Position numbers and translations under genes: made by a program
Notes under the pieces: generated by a model
Databases searched by the model: none
What the model was told of the DNA's origin: nothing
The model's input: the letters and a program-made list of their open reading frames with translations, nothing else
Source: Pseudomonas sp. JUb42
GTDB lineage: Bacteria > Pseudomonadota > Gammaproteobacteria > Pseudomonadales > Pseudomonadaceae
Assembly (NCBI RefSeq): GCF_024807945.1
Contig: NZ_JANUFD010000014.1
Coordinates: forward strand, 62,001 to 126,000
Direction: 5' to 3'
DNA length: 64,000 nucleotides
Shown: piece after piece, positions 49,228 to 57,678 of the stretch
Position numbering within the stretch: the stretch's first letter is position 1
Layout of the letters: each line of letters opens with the position of its first letter

Positions 49228-49827
49228 ATGGAGAAATTGAGCATGCTGCGTCGCTTTTTGTTTGGTTTGCTTGCTGTAGGCACCTTGACCCTGGTCGGTT
49301 GCGCCAACAGCCCGCAACAACTCAGCCCGCAACCCAAACTGAACAGCCAGTTGGCCCCTGTCGGCCGCGGTCAGCCGGTTGTGGTACGCGTGGTCGACGG
49401 CCGTCCGAGCCCGACCCTGGGCACGCGTGGCGGCCTTTATCCGGAGACCAGTGCGGTGACCGTCCAGGCCAATGACCTGCTGCCCAAGCTGCAGGCCCAG
49501 GCCGAAGCCGCCGTGCGCCTGTTGGGCTTCACCCCGACCGGCAGCGCCGGTAACGCGCCGCAACTGACCGTGACCCTGGCCGACCTGAAATATCAGTCGC
49601 CCAAGGAAGGCATGTACGTGACCGAGGCCACCATCAGCTCGACTTTCCGTGCCGATATCCAGAACAACGGTCGCAGCTACAGCGGGCGCTACGCGGCGTC
49701 CCTGAACCAGCGCTTCGGCATGGCGCCGAACCAGGACACCAACACCAAGCTGGTCAGCGACGTGTTGAGCGATGCCCTGACCCGCCTGTTCCAGGACCCG
49801 AGCGTCGGCCAGAACCTGGCTAACTGA
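49228..49827 (+). CDS. YajG-family lipoprotein
   Basis: Two starts are plausible: 49228 (GGAG at 8 bases) and 49243 (MLRRFLFGLLAVGTLTLVGC). The latter begins exactly at a lipoprotein signal ending in VGC. The mature part follows the YajG pattern: VVVRVVDGRPSPTLGTRGGL, AQAEAAVRLLGFTPTGSAGN, LTVTLADLKYQSPKEGMYVT, and KLVSDVLSDALTRLFQDPS. The family is a periplasm-facing outer-membrane lipoprotein of unknown function. A terminator follows. Confidence 0.9.
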   Translation: MEKLSMLRRFLFGLLAVGTLTLVGCANSPQQLSPQPKLNSQLAPVGRGQPVVVRVVDGRPSPTLGTRGGLYPETSAVTVQANDLLPKLQAQAEAAVRLLGFTPTGSAGNAPQLTVTLADLKYQSPKEGMYVTEATISSTFRADIQNNGRSYSGRYAASLNQRFGMAPNQDTNTKLVSDVLSDALTRLFQDPSVGQNLAN

Positions 49828-49846
49828 TTCGGTTTTTCCGTAATAC

Positions 49847-49886
49847 AAAAAAGCCCGGCTCTCATTACAGGAGGCCGGGCTTTTTT
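49847..49886 (+). terminator. Rho-independent terminator after the yajG-like gene
   Basis: AAAAAAGCCCGGC and GCCGGGCTTTTTT are perfect arms around CTCTCATTACAGGA; bidirectional in form and also useful to the convergent 49923 gene. Confidence 0.92.
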
Positions 49887-49922
49887 GCATTTGATCGAGA
49901 CACCTACAGAAAACTGTGCCTT

Positions 49923-50129
49923 TTAAGCCGCCTGCTGATAGAAATCGAGAAAGCTGAAACCAGTCTCTTGATCCATCTCCGGCAGGTCGTGATGCTGATG
50001 GCCGCCGATGGCGCAGTACACCAGCCAATGACGGTCCTGAATATTGAAGGAGAGGGCGTCGACCAGCGCCTGCTGTTCATCGCTGGGGGCGATCAGGTAG
50101 AGGCGGTCCTGGTTGGTTGCATGCAGCAT
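49923..50129 (-). CDS. Hypothetical 68-residue soluble protein
   Basis: The frame starts MLHATNQDRLYLIAPSDEQQ and ends FSFLDFYQQAA, with CAIGGHQHHDLPEMDQETG in between. No signal, membrane helix or known family is recognised. It has a GGAGTTCCCG ribosome-like stretch upstream (minus strand) and typical Pseudomonas codon usage, and lies between two terminator-bounded units. Confidence 0.6.
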   Translation of the reverse strand: MLHATNQDRLYLIAPSDEQQALVDALSFNIQDRHWLVYCAIGGHQHHDLPEMDQETGFSFLDFYQQAA

Positions 50130-50272
50130 CGGGAACTCCGGAAAGTCAGGTGCATCCTTGAGGACCGATACCGTGCCCGATTCAGGTTACGTTAAGGTGA
50201 CGAACGTTAAATTGGCCGGGTAGATCAATCTGAATCCCGGCGTCTGTGCAAAGCGGCGCCACCGAGGCCCGC

Positions 50273-50548
50273 ATGTCGTCCCTTCCTTTCACCCCTGCCA
50301 TCATTCTAAATCTGCTCGCCCTGGTGGCTGCTGCGCCGGGTATCTGGTTGCTGCTGGTTACCCGAAACAGGGAGCAGCGCGAACTGGATCATCTTGCGGC
50401 CCTGACCGAGCAGGCGCCATTCGACGAGCCGATGTATCTGATGGATGTGGCGAGCCTGCGGATGAATCGCTTGTGCTACCGCGTCGGTTTTGCCTGCCTG
50501 GGGTTGGCATTGTTGACGTCGTGGCTGAGTACGCAGTTGCACGTTTGA
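50273..50548 (+). CDS. Small two-helix membrane protein
   Basis: From MSSLPFTPAIILNLLALVAA (50273) the product has 91 residues with helices at about 8-27 (AIILNLLALVAAAPGIWLLL) and at about 70-87 (VGFACLGLALLTSWLSTQL), separated by a charged loop TRNREQRELDHLAALTEQA. No family is recognised. A REP unit follows. Confidence 0.65.
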   Translation: MSSLPFTPAIILNLLALVAAAPGIWLLLVTRNREQRELDHLAALTEQAPFDEPMYLMDVASLRMNRLCYRVGFACLGLALLTSWLSTQLHV

Positions 50549-50557
50549 CGCAGGATT

Positions 50558-50623
50558 GTGGGAGCGGACTCATCCGCGAAAGAGCCAGTTCAAAACCTCT
50601 TTCGCGAATGAATTCGCTCCCAC
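50558..50623. repeat. REP/BIME palindrome, GTGGGAGCG type, short spacer
   Basis: Left arm 50558-50580 (variant GGACTCATCC) and right arm 50601-50623 (TTCGCGAATGAATTCGCTCC and onwards) sit between the membrane-protein gene and the convergent acyltransferase gene. Confidence 0.88.
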
Positions 50624-50640
50624 ACTCGCGCCAGCTCTTG

Positions 50641-51807
50641 TCAGAGTGCCAGTCCGGCCTTGATCCGGTACTGATTACGCACGGGCGTCGCGTATTGCAG
50701 GATCAGGTAAGGACGATGTTCCACCGGGCAGCCCTCAAGACGGCGTTGCCATTCTTCCCTGGCCTTGGCCAGTTCATCAGCGGCGAACACCTCATCGGCC
50801 TGCGGCACGTTCAGGCTCGCGTCGGCATCTGACCACTGCGCATAGGCCAGGTAATGCACGGGGAACAAGCGATAGCCGCCGAGAATCTGCCGATCCATCT
50901 CGATAGCCAGTTGCTTGGTATCTTCGAACAGCTCGCTGATCGGCGGGGCGAAATTGATGTGGACACGACCTTTATAGCCGGTAATGCCCAGGGCAATGCT
51001 GACGTCATCCTCGCCTGAGGCTTTGGTGTAGCTGCCGGTGGTGGCACGGATGTACAGCTCGCGGGCCTTGGCCTGGTCGCAGGGATCATATTCGTAGCTG
51101 ATCGAAACGGGCGTCAGGTTCAGCGAGCGAATCACCTCGCCAAACGGCTCGTCCTTGCGGCTCATATGGAACATCTTGAGGATTGCCGACTCAGTACGGT
51201 CGTCGCCGTCCTTGGCCCGGCCTTCGGCCTGGGCGATCCAGATCGAGGCGCAATCGTTGCGGATCGAGTGGTTGATATAAGCCGAGAGCAGCTGATAAGC
51301 CGCCATCTTTTCCCGCCGCCCGGCAATCGAACGGTGCACGATAAAGCTCTTGTTCAGGCGCATCAGATCGCTGACGAAGGGCTTTTGCAGCAGGTTGTCG
51401 CCGATGGCGATGCGCGGCGTCGGCAGTCCGGCGTGATACACGGCGTAATTGACGAACGCCGGGTCCATGACGATATCGCGGTGGTTGGCCAGAAACAGGT
51501 AGGCCACCCCGGACTTGAACTGCTCGACGCCGGTGTAGGTCACACCGTCAGTTGCCCGTTCGATGGTGTGATCGACGTAGGCTTCGACCTTGTCCTGCAA
51601 GGCGGCGACCGAGTCGATCCCGGCGAATTCGCGGCGCAGGCGATGGGCGATGACCGGTTGCAGCAGCCAGCCCAGGCTTCCCGACAGGCGCGGGAAGCGA
51701 AAATGAGTGAGGATAGCGAGAAATGCTTTGTCACCGAGCAAGCGCGCCAGGACAGCGGCTACTTCGGTGTCGTCGTACGGTCGGATGGCATCAAATTCGC
51801 CCATCAT
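50641..51807 (-). CDS. Glycerol-3-phosphate/1-acylglycerol-3-phosphate acyltransferase-like protein
   Basis: The 388-residue protein contains the acyltransferase block YLFLANHRDIVMDPAFVNYA, followed by LMRLNKSFIVHRSIAGRREK and the substrate block WIAQAEGRAKDGDDRTESAI. The first block reads His-x5-Asp instead of the textbook His-x4-Asp; related Pseudomonas proteins share the NHRD form, so this is a subfamily trait rather than decay, in my judgement. It probably acylates a lysophospholipid or similar acceptor at the inner membrane. No partner genes are adjacent. Confidence 0.82.
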   Translation of the reverse strand: MMGEFDAIRPYDDTEVAAVLARLLGDKAFLAILTHFRFPRLSGSLGWLLQPVIAHRLRREFAGIDSVAALQDKVEAYVDHTIERATDGVTYTGVEQFKSGVAYLFLANHRDIVMDPAFVNYAVYHAGLPTPRIAIGDNLLQKPFVSDLMRLNKSFIVHRSIAGRREKMAAYQLLSAYINHSIRNDCASIWIAQAEGRAKDGDDRTESAILKMFHMSRKDEPFGEVIRSLNLTPVSISYEYDPCDQAKARELYIRATTGSYTKASGEDDVSIALGITGYKGRVHINFAPPISELFEDTKQLAIEMDRQILGGYRLFPVHYLAYAQWSDADASLNVPQADEVFAADELAKAREEWQRRLEGCPVEHRPYLILQYATPVRNQYRIKAGLAL

Positions 51808-51929
51808 GTTCTCTTGTTGGAAATGGCTGAATGGAAAACCGGGGCTTTAAAGATATTGTCGTCTTAAATTGAAACAAATGACCCCTTAACAGCCCGCGAT
51901 TATACGCACAACTCACCCCGGAGGCCCTG

Positions 51930-52112
51930 ATGCAGGAAATACAGGCTTATGACTGCCCATATTGCGGCGAACCGGTAGAAGCGGTGCTGGATCTGTCCGG
52001 CGGCGACCAGCAGTACATCGAGGATTGCCCGGTGTGCTGCCGACCTATCGTGTTCGACCTGCAAACCGATGGCGAGGACTGGAATCTGGACGTACGCAGC
52101 GAGAACGAGTGA
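51930..52112 (+). CDS. CPXCG-motif cysteine-rich protein
   Basis: The ATG at 51930 follows CCGGAGGCCC. The 60-residue protein has two Cys pairs, DCPYCGEP and EDCPVCCRP, in a zinc-ribbon pattern (CPxCG family). It overlaps the next gene (TGATG), so the two are coupled. Its function is unknown. Confidence 0.88.
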   Translation: MQEIQAYDCPYCGEPVEAVLDLSGGDQQYIEDCPVCCRPIVFDLQTDGEDWNLDVRSENE

Positions 52113-52372
52113 TGCAGAAAATCTACGAGCCGGAAAACCTCATGGAAGGCGAGTTGCTCCAGGCGATGCTGGCTAGCGAGGGCGTCGAGGCCCATCTGAC
52201 CGGCCGCCACCTGCTGGGCGGGATCGGCGAGCTGCCGGTGTTCGGCCTGCTGGGTATCAGCGTCGACAACGATCAGGCCGAGCGGGCACGGGCGCTGATC
52301 ACTGCGTACAATGGCGCGTCACCCTTCAGCGGTGACGAGCCGGACGTCTTCCCTGATGTATTGGTTTGTTAA
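52112..52372 (+). CDS. DUF2007 (putative signal-transducing) protein
   Basis: The 86-residue protein shows MQKIYEPENLMEGELLQAML, ASEGVEAHLTGRHLLGGIGE and GISVDNDQAERARALITAYN, the DUF2007 pattern (a small GlnB-like fold suggested to bind regulators). It starts inside the stop of the CPXCG gene, a conserved pair. Confidence 0.88.
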   Translation: MQKIYEPENLMEGELLQAMLASEGVEAHLTGRHLLGGIGELPVFGLLGISVDNDQAERARALITAYNGASPFSGDEPDVFPDVLVC

Positions 52373-52402
52373 CTCACCCGTAAGCACGAGTCCGATTGCC
52401 CC

Positions 52403-53038
52403 ATGTGTGGACGTTATGCCCTGTTTCGATGGACGCCCGCCTTTGCGGCTTTGCCCGGTTTTCCCGGCGATCAGCGAGCGCAGTGGAATATCTCCCCCGC
52501 CGACAGCGTGCTGATGATGCGCGCCAACCCCGAGGCGCCCGGCGATGTCGAGCTGGCGCGGGCGCGTTGGGGGCTGACCCCGGCCTGGCTGACCGACCTG
52601 TCCCGCACCCCGGCCCATGCCCGCGCCGAAACCCTGGCCGAGCAGCCGATGTTTCGCGATGCCTTTCGTCAGCGCCGCTGCCTCCTGCCCGCCAACGGCT
52701 TCTATGAGTGGCGTGGCAGCGTGCGCAAACGGCCATTCTGGCTCACGCCGGGGGAGGGCTCGGCACTATTCTTTGCGGCGATCTGGGAGGCGTATCCGGT
52801 GCAGGAACATGTTTATCTGAGTGTTGCGGTGGTGACCCAGGCGGCAGCGACCCAGCGCCGTCCTCTTATTCTCGACAGCGCCGGGCAAAAGACCTGGCTC
52901 GATGCAGAGGCCTCGCAACCTGCGTTGCTCAGTCTGCTCGCCAGCCCACAAATGGCCTTGCGTGAGCGGCCGTTGGCCAATCTCGTCAACGATCCTAAAT
53001 TGAATGCACCGGAATGTTTGACGCCGTTGGGGTCCTGA
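52403..53038 (+). CDS. SRAP-family (YedK/HMCES-like) protein with altered active site
   Basis: The 211-residue protein starts MCGRYALFRW, so Cys2, which cross-links to abasic sites, is present after Met removal. The segment LLPANGFYEW (Glu102) is intact. However, the usual Asn of the N-A-R-x-E motif is His72 (AHARAETLAEQPMF), and the I-H-x-R-M-P motif is replaced by ATQRRPLIL, with Thr150 in place of the catalytic His. DNA-binding residues R4 and others remain. Abasic-site binding is therefore plausible, but catalysis as in YedK is doubtful. The gene follows the DUF2007 gene by 30 bases. Confidence 0.9.
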   Translation: MCGRYALFRWTPAFAALPGFPGDQRAQWNISPADSVLMMRANPEAPGDVELARARWGLTPAWLTDLSRTPAHARAETLAEQPMFRDAFRQRRCLLPANGFYEWRGSVRKRPFWLTPGEGSALFFAAIWEAYPVQEHVYLSVAVVTQAAATQRRPLILDSAGQKTWLDAEASQPALLSLLASPQMALRERPLANLVNDPKLNAPECLTPLGS

Positions 53039-53106
53039 AACACGCCGGGTGAGAACGTATTGGTAAAACAGCAGACTAAAGAGCACTGTTTCCAGGGAGC
53101 ATCACC

Positions 53107-53925
53107 ATGCGTCAGCTATTTATCTTGAGTGCCCTCAGCGCGGGGTTGCTGCTCGGCGGTTGCCAGGCCGTCAATACCACCCAGGGCGACGCCGTGGGTG
53201 TCGAGCGCAAGCAATACATGTTCAGCATGCTCTCGACCCAGGAGGTCAACGAGATGTATGCCAAGTCCTACACCGAAACGGTGAGTGAGGCGGGCACCAA
53301 AGGTGTGCTGGACAAGAACAGTGCCGAAGCCAAGCGTGTACAGACCATCGCCAATCGCTTGATCGCCCAGGCGCCGAAGCTGCGGCCGGATGCGGCGCAG
53401 TGGCAGTGGGAAGTGAACCTGATCAAGAGTGACGAGCTGAACGCCAACTGCGGGCCGGGCGGCAAGATCATTGTCTACAGCGGCCTGATCGATACCTTGC
53501 AACTGACCGACGATGAAATCGCCGCGGTGATGGGCCATGAAATCGCCCACGCCCTGCGTGAGCATGGTCGTGAAGCCATGTCCAAGGCCTATGGCGTGGC
53601 CATGGCCCGACAGGGTGCCGGGGCGCTGCTGGGGATGGGCGAGGACAGCCTGAAACTGGCCGATACTGTGGTCAATTACAGCCTGACCCTGCCCAACAGT
53701 CGCAGCAATGAAAACGAAGCCGACCTGATCGGGCTGGAGTTGTCGGCGCGGGCCGGTTATGACCCTAACGCCGCCATCACCCTGTGGCAGAAAATGACCC
53801 AGAAGTCCGGCGGCGCACCGCCTGAGTTCATGAGTACGCACCCGGCTTCACAAAATCGTATTGCTTCGTTGCAGGCAGCCATTCCCAAGGTCATGCCGTT
53901 GTATCAGCAGGCACCGAAGTCCTGA
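53107..53925 (+). CDS. M48-family metalloprotease lipoprotein
   Basis: The 272-residue protein has a lipoprotein signal (MRQLFILSALSAGLLLGGC, Cys19). The zinc site HEIAHALREH in IAAVMGHEIAHALREHGREA and the third ligand region NENEADLIGLELSARAGYDP are intact, as is STHPASQNRI near the C-terminus. Such periplasmic BepA/LoiP-like proteases handle outer-membrane protein quality control. The ATG at 53107 follows CAGGGAGCATCACC. Confidence 0.93.
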   Translation: MRQLFILSALSAGLLLGGCQAVNTTQGDAVGVERKQYMFSMLSTQEVNEMYAKSYTETVSEAGTKGVLDKNSAEAKRVQTIANRLIAQAPKLRPDAAQWQWEVNLIKSDELNANCGPGGKIIVYSGLIDTLQLTDDEIAAVMGHEIAHALREHGREAMSKAYGVAMARQGAGALLGMGEDSLKLADTVVNYSLTLPNSRSNENEADLIGLELSARAGYDPNAAITLWQKMTQKSGGAPPEFMSTHPASQNRIASLQAAIPKVMPLYQQAPKS

Positions 53926-53970
53926 CCCCCGCAAAGGCGGATCGCGTCGCAACGACACGATCCGTCGTCG

Positions 53971-54558
53971 TCACACCCAGCCACTGACCTGCATGGCGTT
54001 GTAAACCGCGACTATGGCCAGGACGAAGAACGAACAGGCAGCCAGGCGACGAATCAGCGTCAGCGGCAGTTTCTCTGCGGCGAAATTACCGGCCAGCACC
54101 ACCGGCACGTTGGCCAGCAACATACCCAGGGTCGTGCCCATGATCACCATGAACAGGTGGCCGGTGTACTGAGCTGCGAGCATGACCGTGGCGATCTGCG
54201 TCTTGTCGCCGATCTCGGCGATGAAGAAGGTAATCAGGGTGGTCATGAACGGGCCGAACTGACGTTTGGTACTGGCTTCGTCGTCGTCCATCTTGTCCGG
54301 CACCAGGGTCCACAGCGCCGTAGCGGTGAAGCTGGCGGCGAGGATCCAGTGAAGTGCTGCGTCGGAGACGAAACCGCTGAACCAGGCGCCGACGGCACCG
54401 GCGGCGGCATGGTTGGCCAGGGTCGCGGCAATGATGCCGGCGATAATGGGCCATGGCTTGCGGAAGCGAGCGGCAAGAATGAGAGCAAGCAGTTGGGTTT
54501 TGTCACCGATCTCGGCAAGCGCAACAATACCGGTGGGGACCAACAGGGATTCCAGCAT
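53971..54558 (-). CDS. GDT1/TMEM165 (UPF0016) family transporter, probable Mn(II) exporter
   Basis: From MLESLLVPTGIVALAEIGDK (54558) the protein has 195 residues and about six helices, with the family's duplicated signature: IVALAEIGDKTQLLALILAA and ITFFIAEIGDKTQIATVMLA. The family exports manganese or calcium. The 5' leader (54588-54757) is a yybP-ykoY manganese-sensing riboswitch, which ties the gene to Mn homeostasis. Confidence 0.93.
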   Translation of the reverse strand: MLESLLVPTGIVALAEIGDKTQLLALILAARFRKPWPIIAGIIAATLANHAAAGAVGAWFSGFVSDAALHWILAASFTATALWTLVPDKMDDDEASTKRQFGPFMTTLITFFIAEIGDKTQIATVMLAAQYTGHLFMVIMGTTLGMLLANVPVVLAGNFAAEKLPLTLIRRLAACSFFVLAIVAVYNAMQVSGWV

Positions 54559-54587
54559 CAGGGTTCCTAAGGGGCGGGTCGACACGG

Positions 54588-54757
54588 CTATGACACGTAC
54601 GACCTTCCCGCCCCGGGTAAGGTGTTCGTGTCATAGGTCTTGTCAAACCTCGGATCTATCTAAGTAGATTCCGGGTCGTACGCACCATGGTCTGAGGACC
54701 AAGTATGTTGATGCGTACCGGACGAGCGCTGGGCTCGTGGGAGACTACTCCCCTAGG
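54588..54757 (-). promoter_or_regulatory. yybP-ykoY (manganese) riboswitch
   Basis: On the minus strand the leader contains CTAGGGGAGTAGTCTCCCAC (from 54756), a loop with CATACTTGGTCC, a paired CCGGTACGCA / TGCGTACG arm and the closing TTTGACAAGACCTATGACAC with a GGTCGTACGTGTCATAG end. These match the yybP-ykoY consensus (GGGGAGUAG, ACAUACUUGGUCC, GACCUAUGACA). It lies directly before the GDT1-type gene and would permit expression at high Mn(II). Confidence 0.9.
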
Positions 54758-54804
54758 ACGGAGCGGATTTTGCCTACCTCAATGCCATTGAGCAAGCACT
54801 TATT

Positions 54805-55803
54805 TCACTTGCGTTTGGCGTTGTAAACGCGGAAGCCATTGCCTTCGGCCTTGGTCACGCAGGGGCCCAGATGCTCTTCGATCAGCGGTTGGTAGCGCAG
54901 GAAACTATTGGCAACCAGCCGAAGAACGCCGCCATTTTTCAGATGTTGCCGCGCTTTTCGCAGCAGGTTTTCCGTCGCCTGATAATCCGTGTGCACCCCG
55001 ACATGGAACGGCGGATTGGTCAGGATAGTGTCCAGGCCCATCGGCGCGGCGTCGATGCCATCACCGGTAATCACCTCGGCTTCCAGACCGTTTGCCGCCA
55101 GGGTCAGGCGACTGCTGGCAGTGGCAAAGGCATCGACATCGAGCATGGTTACGCTGTTATGCGGGTAACGCCGCTTGATTGCCGCGCCCAGGACGCCAGC
55201 ACCACAGCCGAAATCCAGCAGGTGACCGCTTGGCAGCTTGTCGAGGTTTTGCAGGAGCAGCGCCGAACCACGATCCAGGCGGCCATGGCTGAAGACGCCG
55301 GGCAGGCTGATCACGGTCAGGGGGCCGTCTTCCATCTCGATGGGATAGCGCTGGGCCAGGCTTTCCAGTTCCACGGCCTGGGGCGCGTCTTCCACGGTGA
55401 CTTGCCAGAGCTGGCAATGGCGGGCGCTGTCGAGCTTGCGGGCGCGGCCGAAGGGGCTTAACTGGCGGGCTGCGGCTTCGATGCCGGAGCGCTTTTCGCC
55501 GACCAGGAACAACTCGCGACCGGCCAGGCGTGAGGCGAGGGCGTTGAGCAGGTAGTCGGTCAGGTCCCGAGCCTTGGTCAGGAACAGCACGGCCGCGTCG
55601 AAGCCATGCTCGGGCGCGTTGACGCCGAAGTGCGTGCGCTCCGGGAAGCGTGCGTCGAGCGCCGCCTGATCACCGGCATGCCAGCACCAGCCACGGGCAT
55701 TGGGCAGCTTGCCCAACAGATCGTCGGCGGGCAGCCCGGTCAGCAGCAGCGAGCCCTGAAACAGCTCGGCCTGCCGGAGTAACACTTCACTGCGCGGGTC
55801 CAT
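54805..55803 (-). CDS. rsmC: rRNA (guanine-N2)-methyltransferase RsmC-like
   Basis: The 332-residue protein has the duplicated methyltransferase architecture of RsmC/RlmG: an N-terminal half without motifs, then the SAM motif SGHLLDFGCGAGVLGAAIKR, TMLDVDAFATASSRLTLAAN and the catalytic LDTILTNPPFHVGVHTDYQA (NPPF). It methylates G1207 of 16S rRNA if RsmC, or 23S G1835 if RlmG; the gene position agrees with Pseudomonas rsmC. It diverges from nothing; the riboswitch region lies between it and the transporter. Confidence 0.88.
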   Translation of the reverse strand: MDPRSEVLLRQAELFQGSLLLTGLPADDLLGKLPNARGWCWHAGDQAALDARFPERTHFGVNAPEHGFDAAVLFLTKARDLTDYLLNALASRLAGRELFLVGEKRSGIEAAARQLSPFGRARKLDSARHCQLWQVTVEDAPQAVELESLAQRYPIEMEDGPLTVISLPGVFSHGRLDRGSALLLQNLDKLPSGHLLDFGCGAGVLGAAIKRRYPHNSVTMLDVDAFATASSRLTLAANGLEAEVITGDGIDAAPMGLDTILTNPPFHVGVHTDYQATENLLRKARQHLKNGGVLRLVANSFLRYQPLIEEHLGPCVTKAEGNGFRVYNAKRK

Positions 55804-55871
55804 GACGGGCTCCTGGAAAAAGGGGCGCAGTTTAGCAGGGTTGTCGGTGTCCGCGGATTTCAGACGGGCGC

Positions 55872-55965
55872 TGTAGGAGCGAGGCTTGCCCGCGAAGGCT
55901 ATCTCTCAGGCCCTACAGCTCTATCGGATGTACCGGCCTCTTCGCGGGCAAGCCTCGCTCCCACA
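55872..55965. repeat. REP/BIME palindrome, variant GTAGGAGCGAGGCTTGCCCGCGAA
   Basis: Arms 55872-55898 and 55941-55965 (TTCGCGGGCAAGCCTCGCTC and onwards) are near-perfect complements; the loop contains TATCGGATGTACCGGCC, also present in the loop of 43972-44061 and 10426-10515. Confidence 0.88.
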
Positions 55966-55992
55966 GGTTTTGTGTTTGTCGCGATAGCGTTG

Positions 55993-56958
55993 TCAGCTGA
56001 CCACTCGCAGCTCCTTGCCAGCAAAAAACGCCTGGGTATTCTCGGTCACCTGGCTGACGATGCGCTGTCTTGCCTCGCGGGCGCCCCATGCGCTGTGAGG
56101 AGTGATGATCAGGCGTGGAATATCATCAGCCAGCAGTGGATTGCCGGTCACTGGCGGTTCGACTGTCAGCACGTCGGAGGCCGCGCCACCCAGGTGTCCG
56201 CTGCGCAGGGCGTCGGCCAGGGCCTGTTCGTTGATCAGCCCGCCGCGAGCGGTATTGACGATAAAGGCGCCGGGCTTGAGCAGGCTCAGGGCGTGGGCAT
56301 TGATCATGTCGCGGGTGTGCTCGTTCAACGGGCAGTGCAGGGTCAGAGCGTCGACCTGCGGCAGCAACTCGGCCAAAGGCAGGCGATCCGGGCGGGCAGG
56401 GCGGCCGGGAATCTGCCCGAGCAGCACGCGCATGCCGAAGGCTTCGGCCAGTTTCGCCACCGCGCCGCCCAGTTCGCCATGACCGAGCAGGCCAAGGGTT
56501 TTGCCTTCCAGTTCGACGATGGGGAAGTCCAGCAGGCAGAACTGCTTCGATTTCTGCCACTGACCTTGCTGCACGGCGCGCTGATAGTCCGGCAGGGACG
56601 TAGCCAGGGCCAGTAACAGCAGCAGGGTGTGCTGGGCCACCGACGGTGTGCCATAGCCCTGGCAGTTACAGACGGTAACGCCATGTTCCCGGGCGGCAGC
56701 CAGGTCGACATTGTTAGTGCCGGTGGCGGTGATCAGCACCAGTTTCAGGTCCGGGCAAGCGGCAAAGGTCGCGGCGTTGATCATGATCTTGTTACTGATC
56801 ACCACCTGCACGCCTTGCAGGCGTTCGATCACCTGATCCGACGTGGTACTGGCATAGAGTTGCAGGTCGCTGAAACAGGCACGCAGCGCACCCAGATCAA
56901 GGTCGCCCAGGTCCAGGGAGGTATGGTCGAGGAAAACTGCTTTTGCTTGATTACTCAT
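55993..56958 (-). CDS. hprA: D-2-hydroxyacid dehydrogenase / hydroxypyruvate reductase
   Basis: The start MSNQAKAVFLDHTSLDLGDL (56958) gives 321 residues. It has the NAD motif LGLLGHGELGGAVAKLAEAF, the substrate/catalytic Arg in INTARGGLINEQALADALRS and the catalytic His in IITPHSAWGAREARQ with a Glu in between. It reduces hydroxypyruvate or glyoxylate with NAD(P)H in the glycerate pathway. The neighbouring LysE exporter is divergent. Confidence 0.9.
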   Translation of the reverse strand: MSNQAKAVFLDHTSLDLGDLDLGALRACFSDLQLYASTTSDQVIERLQGVQVVISNKIMINAATFAACPDLKLVLITATGTNNVDLAAAREHGVTVCNCQGYGTPSVAQHTLLLLLALATSLPDYQRAVQQGQWQKSKQFCLLDFPIVELEGKTLGLLGHGELGGAVAKLAEAFGMRVLLGQIPGRPARPDRLPLAELLPQVDALTLHCPLNEHTRDMINAHALSLLKPGAFIVNTARGGLINEQALADALRSGHLGGAASDVLTVEPPVTGNPLLADDIPRLIITPHSAWGAREARQRIVSQVTENTQAFFAGKELRVVS

Positions 56959-57035
56959 CAGCTGTACCTTTTTCAAAGAAAGGGGAAGGCGTAGATTGTT
57001 TCAACTTTTGTAATCGCCATGACCCTGGAGGCCTT

Positions 57036-57665
57036 ATGTACTGGGCGGAGTTTCTCACTGTTGCCTTGATTCACCTGCTTGCGGTTGCCAGCCCCGGCCC
57101 CGATTTTGCCGTAGTCGTACGCGAAAGCGTTACCCACGGGCGTAAAGCGGGCACCTGGACCGCCATGGGCGTCGGCACCGCGATCTTCCTGCATGTCGGC
57201 TATTCGCTGCTGGGGATCGGCCTGATCGTTTCGCAATCTATCGTGCTGTTCAATGCCTTGAAATGGGCGGCTGCCGCATATCTGTTGTACATCGGCATAA
57301 AAGCCCTGCGCGCCAAACCCGCCAGTGCTTCTGACGCTCCGGTCGATATCGCCACCGGCGTACGCACTGCCCGGGGCGCCTTCACCAGCGGCTTCATCAC
57401 CAACGGCCTGAACCCCAAGGCGACGCTGTTCTTCCTGTCGCTGTTCACCGTAGTCATCAACCCGCACACACCACTGGTGGTGCAGGCCGGTTATGGCGTC
57501 TACCTGGCCCTGGCCACCGCCCTGTGGTTCTGCCTGGTGGCACGGCTGTTCAGCCAGGAGCGAGTACGCGCCGGGTTTGCCCGCATGGGGCACTGGTTCG
57601 ATCGGGCCATGGGCGGGGTGTTGATTGCCATTGGCGTGAAATTGGCGTTGACCGAGGCGCATTAA
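57036..57665 (+). CDS. LysE/RhtB-family amino-acid exporter
   Basis: From MYWAEFLTVALIHLLAVASP (57036, after TGGAGGCCTT) the protein has 209 residues and about six helices. The family signature AVASPGPDFAVVVRESVTHG is at about 17-36, and the C-terminal half has NGLNPKATLFFLSLFTVVIN (NPK motif) and a basic tail. Proton-driven export of an amino acid or homoserine lactone is expected; the substrate is not known. Confidence 0.92.
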   Translation: MYWAEFLTVALIHLLAVASPGPDFAVVVRESVTHGRKAGTWTAMGVGTAIFLHVGYSLLGIGLIVSQSIVLFNALKWAAAAYLLYIGIKALRAKPASASDAPVDIATGVRTARGAFTSGFITNGLNPKATLFFLSLFTVVINPHTPLVVQAGYGVYLALATALWFCLVARLFSQERVRAGFARMGHWFDRAMGGVLIAIGVKLALTEAH

Positions 57666-57678
57666 ATCTCACGAAATC

